Assembly: GCA_031772625.1 (NCBI GenBank)
Contig: CM062817.1
Coordinates: 887,454,184-887,518,183 of the forward strand
Direction of reading: 5' to 3'
DNA from: Pinus tabuliformis
Lineage: Eukaryota; Streptophyta; Pinopsida; Pinales; Pinaceae
Length of the DNA stretch: 64,000 nucleotides
Part shown: positions 48,301-60,127 of the stretch, in pieces
How positions within the stretch are numbered: position 1 is the first letter of the stretch
How the letters are laid out: each line of letters starts with the position of its first letter
Notes under the pieces: generated by a model
What the model saw: the letters and a program-made list of their open reading frames with translations, nothing else
The model's database searches: none
Told to the model about the DNA's origin: nothing
Translations under genes and position numbers: made by a program

Positions 48301-49754
48301 ATTTGGTTGAGTTACCAAAAGGCAAAGAAGTCATTGGTGTGAAATGGGTCTACAAGACCAAGAGCAACGCTGAAGGCAAGATTGAAAGGCACAAGGCAAG
48401 GCTGGTTGTCAAAGGCTACAAGCAGCAGTATGGGAGAGATTATGAGGAGACTTTCGCCTCGGTTGCAAGAATGGAAACCGTGAGAGCAGTGCTGTCCATA
48501 GCAGCTCAAAACAAATGGAAAGTCTACCAAATGGACGTGAAGTCAGCATTCCTAAATGGAGTGTTAATGGAAGAGGTCTATGTGGAACAGCCTCTTGGAT
48601 ATGAGAAGAAAGGTGAATAGCACAAAGTGTGCAAATTGAAGAAAGCTCTTTATGGGCTGAAGCAAGCGCCAAGAGCATGGTACAGCAGGATAGATTCATA
48701 TCTATTGGATAATGAATTTGACAAGTGTGAAGGAGAACCCACAGTCTACATCAAGGAAAAGGATGGTAAGATTTTAATTGTTGTTTTGTATGTTGATGAT
48801 GTGATTTTCACAGGTAATGATGATCAGCTCATTAAAAATTTTAAATCAGTCATGAAGGATGAATTTGAAATGACTGACATGGGTTTCTTGAGATACTTCT
48901 TAGGCATAGAAGTAGATCAAAATGAAAAAGGAATTTTTATATCTCAAGCAAGATATGTAAATCAAGTTTTGGACAGATTTAACATGCAAGAATGCAAGGC
49001 AGCCATCACTCCCACAGTAATGGGATTAAAACTCAGCAGAGAGGACAGCAGCAAGGATTTTGATCCTAGCTTGTATAAAAGTATTGTGGGCAGCCTTATG
49101 TATTTAACAGCAACTAGGCCTGATTTAATGTATGCTGTTAGTTTAATTTCCAGGTTCATGGAGAGGCCGAAGGAGGCACATTGGCAGGCAGCAAAGAGAA
49201 TTTTGAGGTATGTCAAAGGTACCAAAATGTTTGGAATTTTATATCATGCCTCAGAACATTCAAATTTGGTTGGATACACAGATAGCGATTGGGCTGGAAG
49301 TGTAGATGATCGGAAGAGCACTTCCGGTTATGTTTTTCATATGGGTTCAGGAGCCATTTCATGGGCTTCTAAGAAGCAGTCCATTGTAGCATTGTCTACA
49401 GCAGAGGCTGAATATGTGGCAGCTACAGCAGCAGCATGTCAAGCAGTGTGGATGAGAAGAATGTTGAGAAGCTTAGGCCAAGAGCAGGCAAAAGCGACAG
49501 TGATTTTTTGTGACAATAGCTCAGCTATTGCTTTGTCAAAGAATTCAGTGTTTCATAAGAGAACGAAACACATTGATACAAGGTTTCACTACATCAGAGA
49601 ATTAGTGAACAATGGAGAAATTGTCCTAGAACATTGCAGGACTCAAGAGCAGGTAGCAGACATCTTGACAAAGCCACTTGATCAGAAGAGCTTTGAATTT
49701 TTGAGAAAGTGTCTCGGTATGACCGAATGCCCAGCTGTTGAAATTAAAGGGGAG
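45374..49754 (+). mobile_element. Internal region, array unit 3
   Basis: 4381 bp, by eye identical to unit 2, with gag from about 45.6 kb, protease near 46.6 kb, integrase near 47.4 kb, reverse transcriptase near 48.4 kb and RNase H to about 49.75 kb. Same approximately two breaks. Confidence 0.93.
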
Positions 49755-50806
49755 TGTTGAAATCTAATTTCAACGCAGCCGTACGCTCCCCAAAACCGCC
49801 AGCAAAAACCACAAACCGGTTTAAAGATTTCTCGGACCGCCTACCTGCAGAGAATGGTTTTCGTACACAAGGGCCCGAGAAAATGTGGAGCCAACACGTG
49901 GTTCAGCCCTGACGTAACGCAACGTCATTTTCTCGGGGGTTAATGTTCAGCACTTGTTGGTCTTCCGATATTGCCCTCCACCGTCGGATGTGCTCCACCT
50001 TCTTCAACCGTTGATTGCCCGAAGCTGCTCCAAACCTGCATACGACAAACATTAAATTCATAGCGTGGAGTAAATCAAAGTTTTGTTGACCATACGTTTA
50101 ATTAATGAAATGTCATAGTGGTAGGTAGTATATTGAAGTTTTCATATATTGCACGTAAATCTTTTTTATGGAGGTATGGGCGCATATGCTCATTAATTAA
50201 GTTTCGTATGGGATATGGGCACGTTTTAATATTTTTTTATATTTACATACGGCATGTATTAAATGTGAAAACATATGTAATAAGTTTTTATGTTTTTGAG
50301 TGTGTTGACTTTTATTATGCATTGCACACGGGAGGTAAAATACATAGGTGTTCACAGCAACGAAAGATTGATCATGGTGCGGTAAAAGGAAAAACACACA
50401 GCAGTGTGTAAAAAGACAAAGAACCAGGTGATGTAATTTTTGGAGTAACGAAAAACCATGTGTGGTTTTTTTTGCACAGAAGTGCATAAAGAAAATGTTG
50501 CAGTGATTTTTGTAACTTTGTGTAAATTTCTTTTACAGCAGTAAACTTATGTAAATCCTTTTATTACAGCAGTAAGTTGTTTTTCACACCAGTGAATATA
50601 AAAAAGGATTTTACAGTGGTAAATCTTTGTATCAGGTTTTAATGAACATAATGTTTTTTATGGTGGTGAAATACTCTGTCTCTCAGTGAATTTTTTTTAA
50701 GTCTTCTGTGCACAAAAGGATCCTGGAGAAAAGTAAAAACAGAGCATTGCCTCTGTGTGTTTGTTTATTTGGTTTTTGGTATTTTCCCCATCAAAAATAC
50801 CCAACA
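49755..50806 (+). repeat. LTR4 of the array
   Basis: 1052 bp, identical by eye to LTR2 and LTR3. It is followed directly by the TSD ggcac, and there is no primer-binding site after it, so the array ends here. Confidence 0.95.
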
Positions 50807-50811
50807 GGCAC

Positions 50812-51204
50812 GGTTGTGTGTAAAGGACACTCTGGAAGTCTATGGATCAGTTTACTAATGTTTCCCTCTGTCAAAGAATGCTCTTCTTTGGGTTCGGGGC
50901 TCTCGTTTTTTCTGGTTCTCAAGGCAGATATTACTGAAGCGCATTCATTCTCAGTTTATGCGCAGTCATTCTCTGGAATTGTCCCATTTTATGAGAGGCC
51001 AAAACTCCTAATGCAAATCTTTAGTTGTTATTGAAATGGAACTCCATTATTGTTGTAATGGTGTTTTTGTGGCTCTAAGATCTTGTTGTTAGTGAAGCTG
51101 GTGGTTTTGGCATATATGAACTTGAGGTTCAAGCTATCAATGTAAATCTCCTATCTTAATATGAATATGAAGTACTTTAGTTTTAAAAAAAAAAAAAAAA
51201 AAAA
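50812..51204 (+). other. Poly-A-tailed retroposed fragment, split by the array
   Basis: Sequence from 50812 continues the left flank seen before 33452, since the array's TSD joins them. It ends at about 51187-51204 in an uninterrupted A run, which points to a retroposed RNA: a LINE 3' end or a processed pseudogene. An open stretch to 51034 has no recognised domain. The 5' limit left of the array is unknown. Confidence 0.45.
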
Positions 51205-52219
51205 CTTATGACTTTATATATATTTTATCAACTTTATTGTACCATTCAAATATAGTATTTTATACAATTTAATATTTCAACCAGATTTCTCATTCTTATT
51301 TAATTATCTAGTATGCCAACGTTCTTGTAAATCTGAATGAGTCCTCCTTTCACAATATTGACTTTTAAAACAACGACAAGAGGTTAATAACATTTGTTTG
51401 TGTGAATAAAAGCCTCTGTCCTTTGTGTGTAAGGATTCAATTCTTCTAATTTCCCATTTACCGATATAGTACCCCTATAGCTTTGATTTTTATACCTGCG
51501 GACAGGCAGTCAGTTTTTTGTCAAAGATTTCTGACTTTTTTCCTTTTCAAATTTGTTTATAAAGTTGGTCACAAATTATTATATTAAAATGAATTTTCTC
51601 GGAATTGAAATTATTTTTTAGAATTTTTAAAATTCAAAATCCTATTTTTTGATTGGTCTAAATTATTGAATAGAAAATTATTATGGTTTTTTTTATTTTC
51701 AAACAAAAATATAATATATAAAATATAAATTTCACAAAAAAAATGTTAAAATGACATCTGTACAATATTAAATGTCCTATTTAATTTTGACCATAATTTA
51801 ATTAATTGATAACTTATATTATTTTATTTTATTTCCATTTGTACTTATTCCAAGGTTTGGTTTTCCTAGCTCTCCAACAATTGATGGCTTTTTTTTTGTT
51901 AATTAATTTTTAGAGTACAATGTCATTAACTCAAACTATAAATCTGATTCTCAGAATAATCGTGTATACATAGCCAAGCTGGGATCTTAAAACTCCAAAA
52001 TGCTTGATAAGGTCTAGAAATATAAGTTTTTAAGTTTATGGCACATGTTTGTGCCACAGTTCAGGAAACCTAAAAAGATTTAAATAACAATAACATTATT
52101 TCCAAAAACTGAACTAAAGAAAAACTCACAATTTTTTTCCGGCCAGGTTAAAGGTAATTCCATAATTCATCAAATGCTCATGCTTTTTAAAGCACAGTTT
52201 GGTATCCAACCTAAAACCC
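51205..52219. other. AT-rich non-coding stretch
   Basis: Long A and T runs, no open frame with a known domain and no paired repeats were found. Confidence 0.5.
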
Positions 52220-52371
52220 TGTTGAGAAATCTAGGGCATTAATGTTAGATAATTTCTCTTTCATTAGTAACTGCTTGTAAATGCCTTTTACTTCTTTAGA
52301 TTAGTACCTTCTTCATGTTAGATTATTAGTGTTCTTCATCATCAAATAGTAACCAATGCATGACCATAAAT

Positions 52372-55300
52372 CATTGTTTTAAAAAACGGCCAAGCCGGCG
52401 TCGAGCTAGACCCCTCGCTGGTCTAGCTCGGTAGAGAAAACGAACTGACGGCCGGTTTGTTACCGAACCGGTCACCGACTTAGCCGGTTTGGTAATAAAT
52501 CGCCCGACTCGGCCGAGCCAATGCTAAACCGGTCAATTCATCTAGTGATGCCCACACACGCCCAGCGTAAATTTTTGGGCGGGAAAATGGACCCTTCACT
52601 GCATTCTAATTGGGTTTTAGGTTTTTTTGAGGTCCATTTACCTCTCCCAAACCTATAAAAGCTTCCCAATCCCCTCACATTTCCTCATAGCTATCTCATT
52701 GCATGTAAGAATTTGTGAGGAGTTTGTGAAGAGTTGTGGAGTTTGTTTTTGGCGCAGTAGTGAGGAGTCTTGGGCAATCATTGGAGTAGCAATGAGGAGC
52801 CTCTTGGGCAGCCATTGAAGCAACATTGAGGAGTTTTTTTGTTGGAGCAGCATTGAGGAGGTGGTTTGTGCCTAGAGGTATTTTTTATTCATTCTAAACT
52901 CTGTTCTTGCTTGTATTTTTTGTGCAAATCTAGAAATTGAAAAGAGTCTTTTTTGTAAAAGAAATGAACATTGAAGCAATGTTATTTTTTTTGTTTTCAT
53001 TTTTAGATTTTTTCCTTTCATTTCCAAGTCCAAAAATAGCTCCTAGAGTGAAAGATGTTGCTTGGGCATATGCTGAAATGATTGGTAATCAAATGCATTG
53101 CAAATTTTGTCATAGAAAAATTAAGGAGGGTGGAGGGGGCATTCATAGGTTGAAACAACACTTGGCTGGTATTAGAAGTCCAATTACTCCATGTGAAGCA
53201 CCATCAGAACAAATTGGGAGATTAGGAAGGGGTTTCTAAATAACTTTGAGAAGTTTGAACAAGAAAAAGCTAGGGAAAAAGATATAGAGGTTGAAATTGG
53301 GAGGAAGAGGAGTATACAACAAATGATGGCTGCCAACCCCAATTTTGATTATGAAGGCTCTTTATTTATCCCTTGCACTAATACATCTAACCCCTTTCAC
53401 TATGTTCCTCCCTCTTTGGAGTTTATGCAAGAAAAGGGTAAGGGTAAAATGAAAAAGAGGGGCAATATCAAAAGTTATTTCACACCCTCCTCTCCATCAG
53501 ATGCACATGGCCCTCAAGCTAGTAGAAGTCATATGCAGCCCACTTTAGATGACCACTGGAATAAAGAATTGAGAGAGACTGCCTATGATTACATAGCTAG
53601 ATGGTGGTATGATTCTGATATCCCCTTCAATGCTTCTTGTTCACCATATTATGAACCTATATTTGATGCCATATTTGTCGCTGGAAAGGGCTTCAAAGGC
53701 CCCACTATGCATGAGTTAAGGGGATCTCTTTTGCGAAAATAAGTTTCCTCCATTGATGAATATTTGAAAGATTTCAAAAGCTCATGGGCAAAAACAGGAT
53801 GTACCATCATGTTAGATGGATGGACTGATCAAAGGAATGTACCATCATAAACTTTCTTATCTTTTGCCCACAAGGAACCATGTTTCTAAAATCAGTTGAT
53901 GCATTTGATAGGGTAAAAGATGCACACTTGTTGTTTCAGCTTTTGGATGAGGTTGTTGAAGAGGTGGGGGTGGCTAATGTTGTTCAAGTCATCACATATA
54001 ATGCCTCTAACTATGTTCTTGCTGGTAAAATGTTAGAGGATAAACACAAAACCATCTTTTGGACCCCATGTGTTGCACATTGCATAGACCTCATGCTTGA
54101 GGATATTGGCAAAATAGATTGGGTCAAGAACACTGTAGAGCATGCCAAAAGCATAACAAAATATATCTACAATCACTCATGGATTTTGAGCCTGATGAGG
54201 AAACACACAGAGGGCAGAGATATTATTAGGCCTACTATCACTAGATTTGCAACTCATTTTTTGACATTGCAATCTATGCTTTCCCAACATAGAAACTTGC
54301 AAATGTTGTTTTCCAGTGATGAATGGAATGAATGCCAATGGTCTCATAAATAGGATGGCAAAGATGTGAAAAAGAAAGTTAATGAAGAAATATTTTAGAA
54401 AAAGGCAACAGAGGTTGTGAAGGTTGCTGAGCCAGTGGTTAAGGTGTTGCGGTTGGTGGATGGTAAATATTGGCTCCGGGCTTCATTTATGAGGCTATGG
54501 ATCAAGCAAAGGAGAAAATAAAGGTAACATACAAGGATAGAGTGGCTGTATGGGCCCATTTGGGCAATCATTGATAAAATATGGAACAACTCCATCGCCC
54601 TATACATGCAGCTGGGTTTTTTCTGAACCCAAGGTATCATTATAAACCTCTGGAGGCAGATGCTTTGACTGAGGAGGTTAGAGATGGATTTATTGACTGC
54701 ATTGACCGCATGATCCCTGAGAGTGATCATCTGGAGATACATCGACATATCACTTGTTTCAGCAGAGCCACAGGTACCTTTGGCAAGAATCTAGCAAGGA
54801 TTGCAAGGGAAGCCGATGAGCCAGGTAAACAAACAATTTCAATTTTCAAATTCTTATTTTGTTAAATTGTTTATAATTTGAAAGTTCGATATAATTTGTT
54901 GAACTAACTTATTACACAACTATGTTTTTTGCGGCACAATGGTGGGAGGCATTTAGCAGTGACTGTCCTCAATTGCAGAAGTTTGCAATCTGTATTTTGA
55001 GTCAAACTTGCAGTGCTACTGGGTGTGAGCACAATTGGTCTATCTTTAAGAGGATTCAGACGAAGAAGAGAAACCATTTGGAACAAAAACGGTTAAATGA
55101 TATAGTCTATGTCCAATACAACCTCCGACTAAGACAACAAAAGACCTGACACAGATCCCATTGTGTTGGAAGATATTGATCCAGCATCAGATTGGGTAGT
55201 GGAGAGTCATCCAACAGAGTTTGATTCTAACGAGGATTTTGTCATTGATTTGGATTTACAAACAAAGGCATTAGCTGAAGTTGTTGTTGAACATAATGTT

Positions 55301-55910
55301 CAGTTGAATGCAGATCCACTTGTAACAGGCCCAACCCAAAGTCCTCCAGTTGCAGGCACTTCCTCTACTCAACCACAACAAAAGCACATATCTTGTTTAT
55401 CTCAGTGTGCAGCTGCTACGCTTGCTAGTGCTACTACTTCTACAGTTGCAGTTCGAGATGACGATGAGGAGGAGGAGCCATGGGTTTCCTTATTTGACTC
55501 TGATCTAGAGTCTGAACCAGATGATGTTGGCTTCTCTAGCCATAGCCAGTAGTACTGGTTTAGTTTATTTTTGTTGGAGAGGCCATCTAGAGCCTCCTTG
55601 GTTATGTGTTTTTGTTTTGATCTCTATATCATGTATGTATTGGACAGTGCACTGGGTGCCATTTTGATATAATGGATATATTCATGAGCTTACTTTGATC
55701 ATATGTTGTCTTCTCTCTATATTCTAATGCTTTGAGTTTGGAAACATGAATGAAAATCATTAAAATTATGTTTTTTCATAAAAAAAAATATTTAATGTAA
55801 TTTTTACAACAACCGAGTCATTGAAATCAAACCGGGCGAGTCGATTCCAAGTCGGAGTCGGAGTCGACACTCGGTCGTTCCCAAACCCGAGTCAAAGTTT
55901 TAAAACATTG
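52372..55910 (+). mobile_element. hAT DNA transposon nested in an LTR
   Basis: 3539 bp with ends CATTGTTTTAAAA on the left and, on the opposite strand, CAATGTTTTAAAA on the right. The 8-bp TSD is ccataaat (52364-52371) and acataaat (55911-55918), one mismatch. The uninterrupted partner LTR has acataaat once. Subterminal GC-rich words are dense: CCGGTT and GCCGG types at 52.39-52.54 kb and GAGTCG/CGGAGTC types at 55.82-55.89 kb. The transposase pseudogene lies at 52937-55552. Confidence 0.93.
52937..55552 (+). pseudogene. hAT transposase pseudogene (BED, DUF659, hAT-C)
   Basis: Reading left to right: a BED finger at about 53.05-53.2 kb (CKFCHRKIKEGGGGIHRLKQ then H, CX2CX11HX4H); DUF659 with GPTMHELRGSLL and IMLDGWTDQRNVPS (53.7-53.85 kb); then VVQVITYNASNYVLAGKML (about 54.0 kb), where the usual Asp of TDNA is Tyr, a likely loss of a catalytic-type residue. 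WTPCVAHCIDLMLEDI follows. The dimerisation domain is at 54922-55149 (AAQWWEAFSSDCPQLQKFAI, LSQTCSATGCEHNWS). An acidic tail (VRDDDEEEEPWVSLFDSD) ends at 55552. Stops at 53740, 54351 and elsewhere, and frame shifts, break the gene. An intron probably spans about 54.82-54.92 kb, beginning GTAAAC. Confidence 0.85.
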
Positions 55911-57102
55911 ACATAAATAGACAAGAGACACAACATGTCGGCATGAGCCAGAGCCAAAACCTCTCACTCTTTGAGAGGAAAACCCGCACAAATCCTTCTT
56001 ATAGAGATTCCAATTGACGAATACCAAGACCAAGACCCTTGACCTAATAGCCACTCCAAGAGTGAGACACACGTCCTCTTTGACAGTCAACCTTCTTCTT
56101 CTTGGTTCCTCTTCGTCTTCAACCTTCTCAGCAACGAGACATTGTCACCATCGAAATCTTATCACTGTCTTCACATCGTGATCTGCTTTTGTGAGACCTC
56201 CTCACTATCATATGACCGAGACCTCACTTTTGTGATGGTACTGAGTTCTTCCTTAGCTAGCACCAAAACTCAGTCTTCAAATTACCGAACTGTAGTTTCC
56301 TTTTAGCACCAAACTATAATATATATCTATACTTGTCCAAATTGTGTAGCACAAATATTCTTGTTGTCACTGTGATTGCAGAGGATTATGAATTTCCTTG
56401 ATACCATCGAACTGTAGTATTTCCATTGGACTATGATTCCTTGTTAGAACACCGAAACTTTATCTCTGACATGGTCATTTTCCTCTCTGCTTCTGTTCTC
56501 CCGAAATTACAGTGACATATGAATTCCTTGACTATTGTACCCTAGTCTGAGCTTCTTATCTAATCTTTTTGTGTTGTAGCTTGACATCCAAACTCTTCCA
56601 TAGCAATGGATCACCGAAACAAAGAATCTTCACCTTTTCTGTTCACCGAAATCTCACAGTGATGCGAAGTTACTTCACTGTATTTCTGCGATGAGCATAG
56701 CCTCTTATATATAGTTGTTTGTCCATATATTAGGCCGACATTACCATCCAAATAGATGTGTCATTTTAAGTGAGCCGACATAAGTTGTTATTTAATTCAT
56801 CTTGCAGGCCGACATCAAGAGGATTGTGCTTGTCTTTTTGGAGGGCTATTTAGACATAGACATAGACTCATATACATTTTACATATGCTTAAGAAGAGCT
56901 CTTTATACATAACCTTGACTCTTTGACTTAATGATAAATCCTAAAGCTCTCAATGGAAGCCACTAACAAATAAAACCTCTTGCTCATGAAACCCATGAAG
57001 CAAGGCATGCAAAAATAATTTATAATTTCCTTTATTACATCATTTACAAAAGTCACAATTACATGTCATTATGAAGACCGAACCTAGTTACATTTTACAA
57101 CA

Positions 57103-60100
57103 CTCCCTCTTAACTAGGGAGGTATTCATAATGGTACTTGGTCATTCTCAATCTGAAGAATTTCTCATAAGAAGAATTCGTATTTGTAACTCATTTGTAT
57201 AGCATCATACCAACCAGCATTGTCATATAGCAAGGCCTTGATTAACAAATCTATCTCTCCACAAGATCAGAGCACAATGTTGGCGAAACCAATGATTTAT
57301 AGACACACTCAACATTGTCTCTCTCAAAACATACCCCACTCGGGTTCTCTCAGGGTATGCTCCATATGGACTATTCTTATCTTGGACTCCCCAGTCCTCA
57401 AAGAATATTGGTCCTCCACGATTACTCTTACTGTTGGATGCCCTATCTCATCCTCAAAGAGCATCGGATGCCAAATGATTACACAATCCTCCATTCTGTC
57501 TTCCCAAGTGAAGACCAGAATGACATGTCTATTGCTCCTTTTTATACTAGGAGGTTTTATTCCATTAAAGGAATGTACTCATTCCTATCACAGAAGGAAT
57601 ATACCTAAGCTCCCTGCTTAGGAATTTTCCAAGTTTCTTCCAAGTAAGAAACTTCTTTTCAGGCTCCCTCTCAACCAGGGACCTATCACATCTCTTCATG
57701 TGGAGATCATGAAACAACTAGCTACTTAAAGAGCTCCTTCCTTCGATGTCATGAATTTCTTCTTCATTAAGGAGTCTTCAACTTTGGGGACTTCTACATA
57801 GGGCACTTTTCATTTATCACTTTTATCCATGAGTCAGTCATGTATTCAACTCATCAAAAAGTGATCTTCCATCTATCTTTGCTTCAAGTTATTCTGCTTT
57901 CATGCGATATTTTTCAGAAGGACATTACATCCTTCTATATGGTCCACCTACACAAGCTCATTTCAGAAATAACCAATGAACATTTCAAATCAAAATTACT
58001 TTTACCATGACATCTTCCTTTAAGTATCAACATCCCGCATGTAGATTGACACATCTCCCAATGATATCCATTGTCAAGGGTCTCTATCCTTTTTCGACTT
58101 CCATCAGAGTCTTCACATTCTTCCGGGAGATCTTGTAGTCAAATATTCTTGGACTTCGGATGTTGAATGCCTTCCACCTTCGTTGCACATTATCACGATC
58201 TCTTCCTATCTTTTCACACACTTCATTCCCATAAGCTTCTAATCAAAGTTCTCCAATCATAGTCAACCACCTCATACTTCATATGAGGACATATTATGTT
58301 GGTTTCATCTAGTATGACTCATGCCTTTCCGACATTCTTTCATAGGAGGAGATTCCTTTCCTTTGATCATGCTTCTCAAAATAGAAGTAGTGATCCTTGT
58401 TACCTGCAACCATACGACATGAATTTATAATATTAAATACAACCATACATACCTTATTTACCTTTAGGTCATCTAGTCTTTTTTCAACAGCTTCCTTGAT
58501 TGAAAAGATCTTCAACCCCTCAACCTGCTTCATCTGTCATTTCATCATACCATCATCCCATGAACTTCACAAGTTGGAGTTCTTGATGAAACACTTGATT
58601 CCTTTCTAGATCGGTGAATCCTTCAATGAGGATTCCATCTCGCATATCCTTATTCAACAAATGTTTCCCTTTTAAACTGATGTATGATGAGACTTGCCCT
58701 GGATGACTTCTTCCTTTGATTTTTCAATGAGGTCACCAAGAGCTATATCCTTTGACCATCAGACATCCTTCATGTCTCCTGTGGTGATGTCACGAGCTCT
58801 TGCTTCTAATGCTTCTCTTCCTTGGACTTCCTTCTCTCAGCTTCCTCCACTTCTTCAGTGAAATAGACTTCTTCTCTATCCTTCATGTTACTCGTAACTG
58901 TCCTTCTTAAGCTAAGGAAAATCTTTCCTATAATGTTCATAGTCTTTGCATCCATAGCATTAAACTATGCTTATATTTTCTTTCCGAGAACCAAAATTTT
59001 CCAAACTTCCTTTCCTTCCAACAAATGTTTGAGTCGTTAACCTTCAACACTTTTGCCCTCAACTTGTCTTCTTCTATCTTGAGTAGAAATCACAAGTTGC
59101 TGAATGAGGTAACTTTCTTATCCCATGGATATCTGTTACCTTGATTATCAGTTATTGCATTATAGATCAATGATGATTATCTTCTTTCCTAGATCTTGTA
59201 GATGAGATCTTATGAAGATATCCTTCATTCTTTGATACCTTTACTTTTTGAGCAGATCAGATCTAAGTCATGTGACTTTCTTTCCCACATCTTCAAAGAG
59301 TATTCTTATGAGTTTATCATATACATCTCTTTGATGTCTCCAATATTTCTATATGAGGGGACTTTTCATAAGAATCCCTTTCCATGAATTCAGAGGAGAC
59401 ATTTTAATCTGTTCAATGACTTCACCTTCTTAGAGGACTATGTCTATCCTCCTTTTTCATGCAAGGAATTTTGACGACCTATCCAACTTATAGATCTCCT
59501 TGCAAACACAAAGGCATTTTATCGAATTGATTAAAGAATGAAAGATACTTACTTGATAAGTGAAGATGAAATCTTCACCTTGATCACTTTGACGATGGTT
59601 GGAGAAGATGTATTAGTGCTCCCTCTTGGATGATCTTCTTCTAAATGAAAAAGCCTTTCTTCAGTAGAGAAGGTTGTTCCTTTTGATGAGAATGATTTGA
59701 TGCTTCTTTGGATGAACTTCTTCAAGGACAAGGAGAGGATCCTCGCTTGTTTTATAACCTTGAAAATGATGACAATGCCTTCTCGCCTTCAATATACTTT
59801 GACCTCTCTTGTAGTGTAGATAAAAAATGCTTCTAGCGTTTCGACTTTCTCCAACATGATGTGATCTTCATCTTTAAAGTCCTTCGAGATATCTTGCCTT
59901 GTAGACAACTTGATGAGGGTTTTTGTGGCCTTTTGATGATGTCTATAGAAACAAAAACTCTTGCTATTGTAGACTGCTTCTTCGATCTAGGGTTTGATTC
60001 TTCAATGTAGATCTTGATCTTTTGTTTTGATAACCTTCAACTTGCTTTGATACCCTTCTTGAAACTTGATCCTTGAATGTCTCTTTGATGCCCTTCCTTT

Positions 60101-60115
60101 GACTTCAGCACCTTA
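57103..60115 (-). other. Internal region of the old LTR element
   Basis: About 3.0 kb. The part next to the primer site (58.9-60.1 kb) is gag-like by position and by the knuckle-like motif. The part at 57.1-58.8 kb has only short frames (for example 58309-58533, minus) without recognised domains. It is too short for a full pol, so the copy is either deletion-derived or a non-autonomous family. Confidence 0.55.
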
Positions 60116-60127
60116 GCTCTGATACCA

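Larger units (their letters stand above)
33457..50806 (+). mobile_element. Tandem array of three Copia units sharing LTRs
   Basis: The order is LTR1 (33457-34509), internal 1, LTR2 (38889-39940), internal 2, LTR3 (44322-45373), internal 3, LTR4 (49755-50806). LTR starts are 5432, 5433 and 5433 bp apart. A single perfect 5-bp TSD, ggcac, flanks the whole array (33452-33456 and 50807-50811), and none lies between units. Each unit is a Tnt1-like Copia with gag, knuckle, protease, integrase, reverse transcriptase and RNase H regions. All three have about two breaks, the same in each. LTR1 and LTR4 differ by about two substitutions in 1052 bp, so the founding insertion is young (well under a million years at most plant rates). 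The layout fits one insertion followed by LTR-LTR unequal recombination, or an assembly error. Confidence 0.95.
52220..57102 (-). repeat. 3' LTR of the old element, interrupted by hAT
   Basis: Net length is about 1336 bp after leaving out the hAT and one TSD. On the plus strand it begins TGTTGAGAAATC and ends TTTTACAACA, like the partner LTR. The hAT at 52372-55910 sits about 150 bp into it. Confidence 0.85.

Noticed and set aside
33457-50806. Regular repeats at a fixed period, CRISPR-like in layout
   Set aside because: The period is 5.4 kb, the repeats are 1-kb LTRs and the spacers are Copia coding regions. Nothing resembles a CRISPR array.
33194-51213. cttatgac on both sides of the poly-A-tailed sequence (about 33195 and 51205) as its target duplication
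   Set aside because: Only eight bases in AT-rich DNA, and the left copy lies inside or next to an LTR remnant. Chance similarity cannot be excluded.
55827-56090. Minus-strand open frame, with a similar one at 60204-60434
   Set aside because: Both lie in the two LTRs of the same old element, and their similarity is explained by LTR identity. No domain was recognised.
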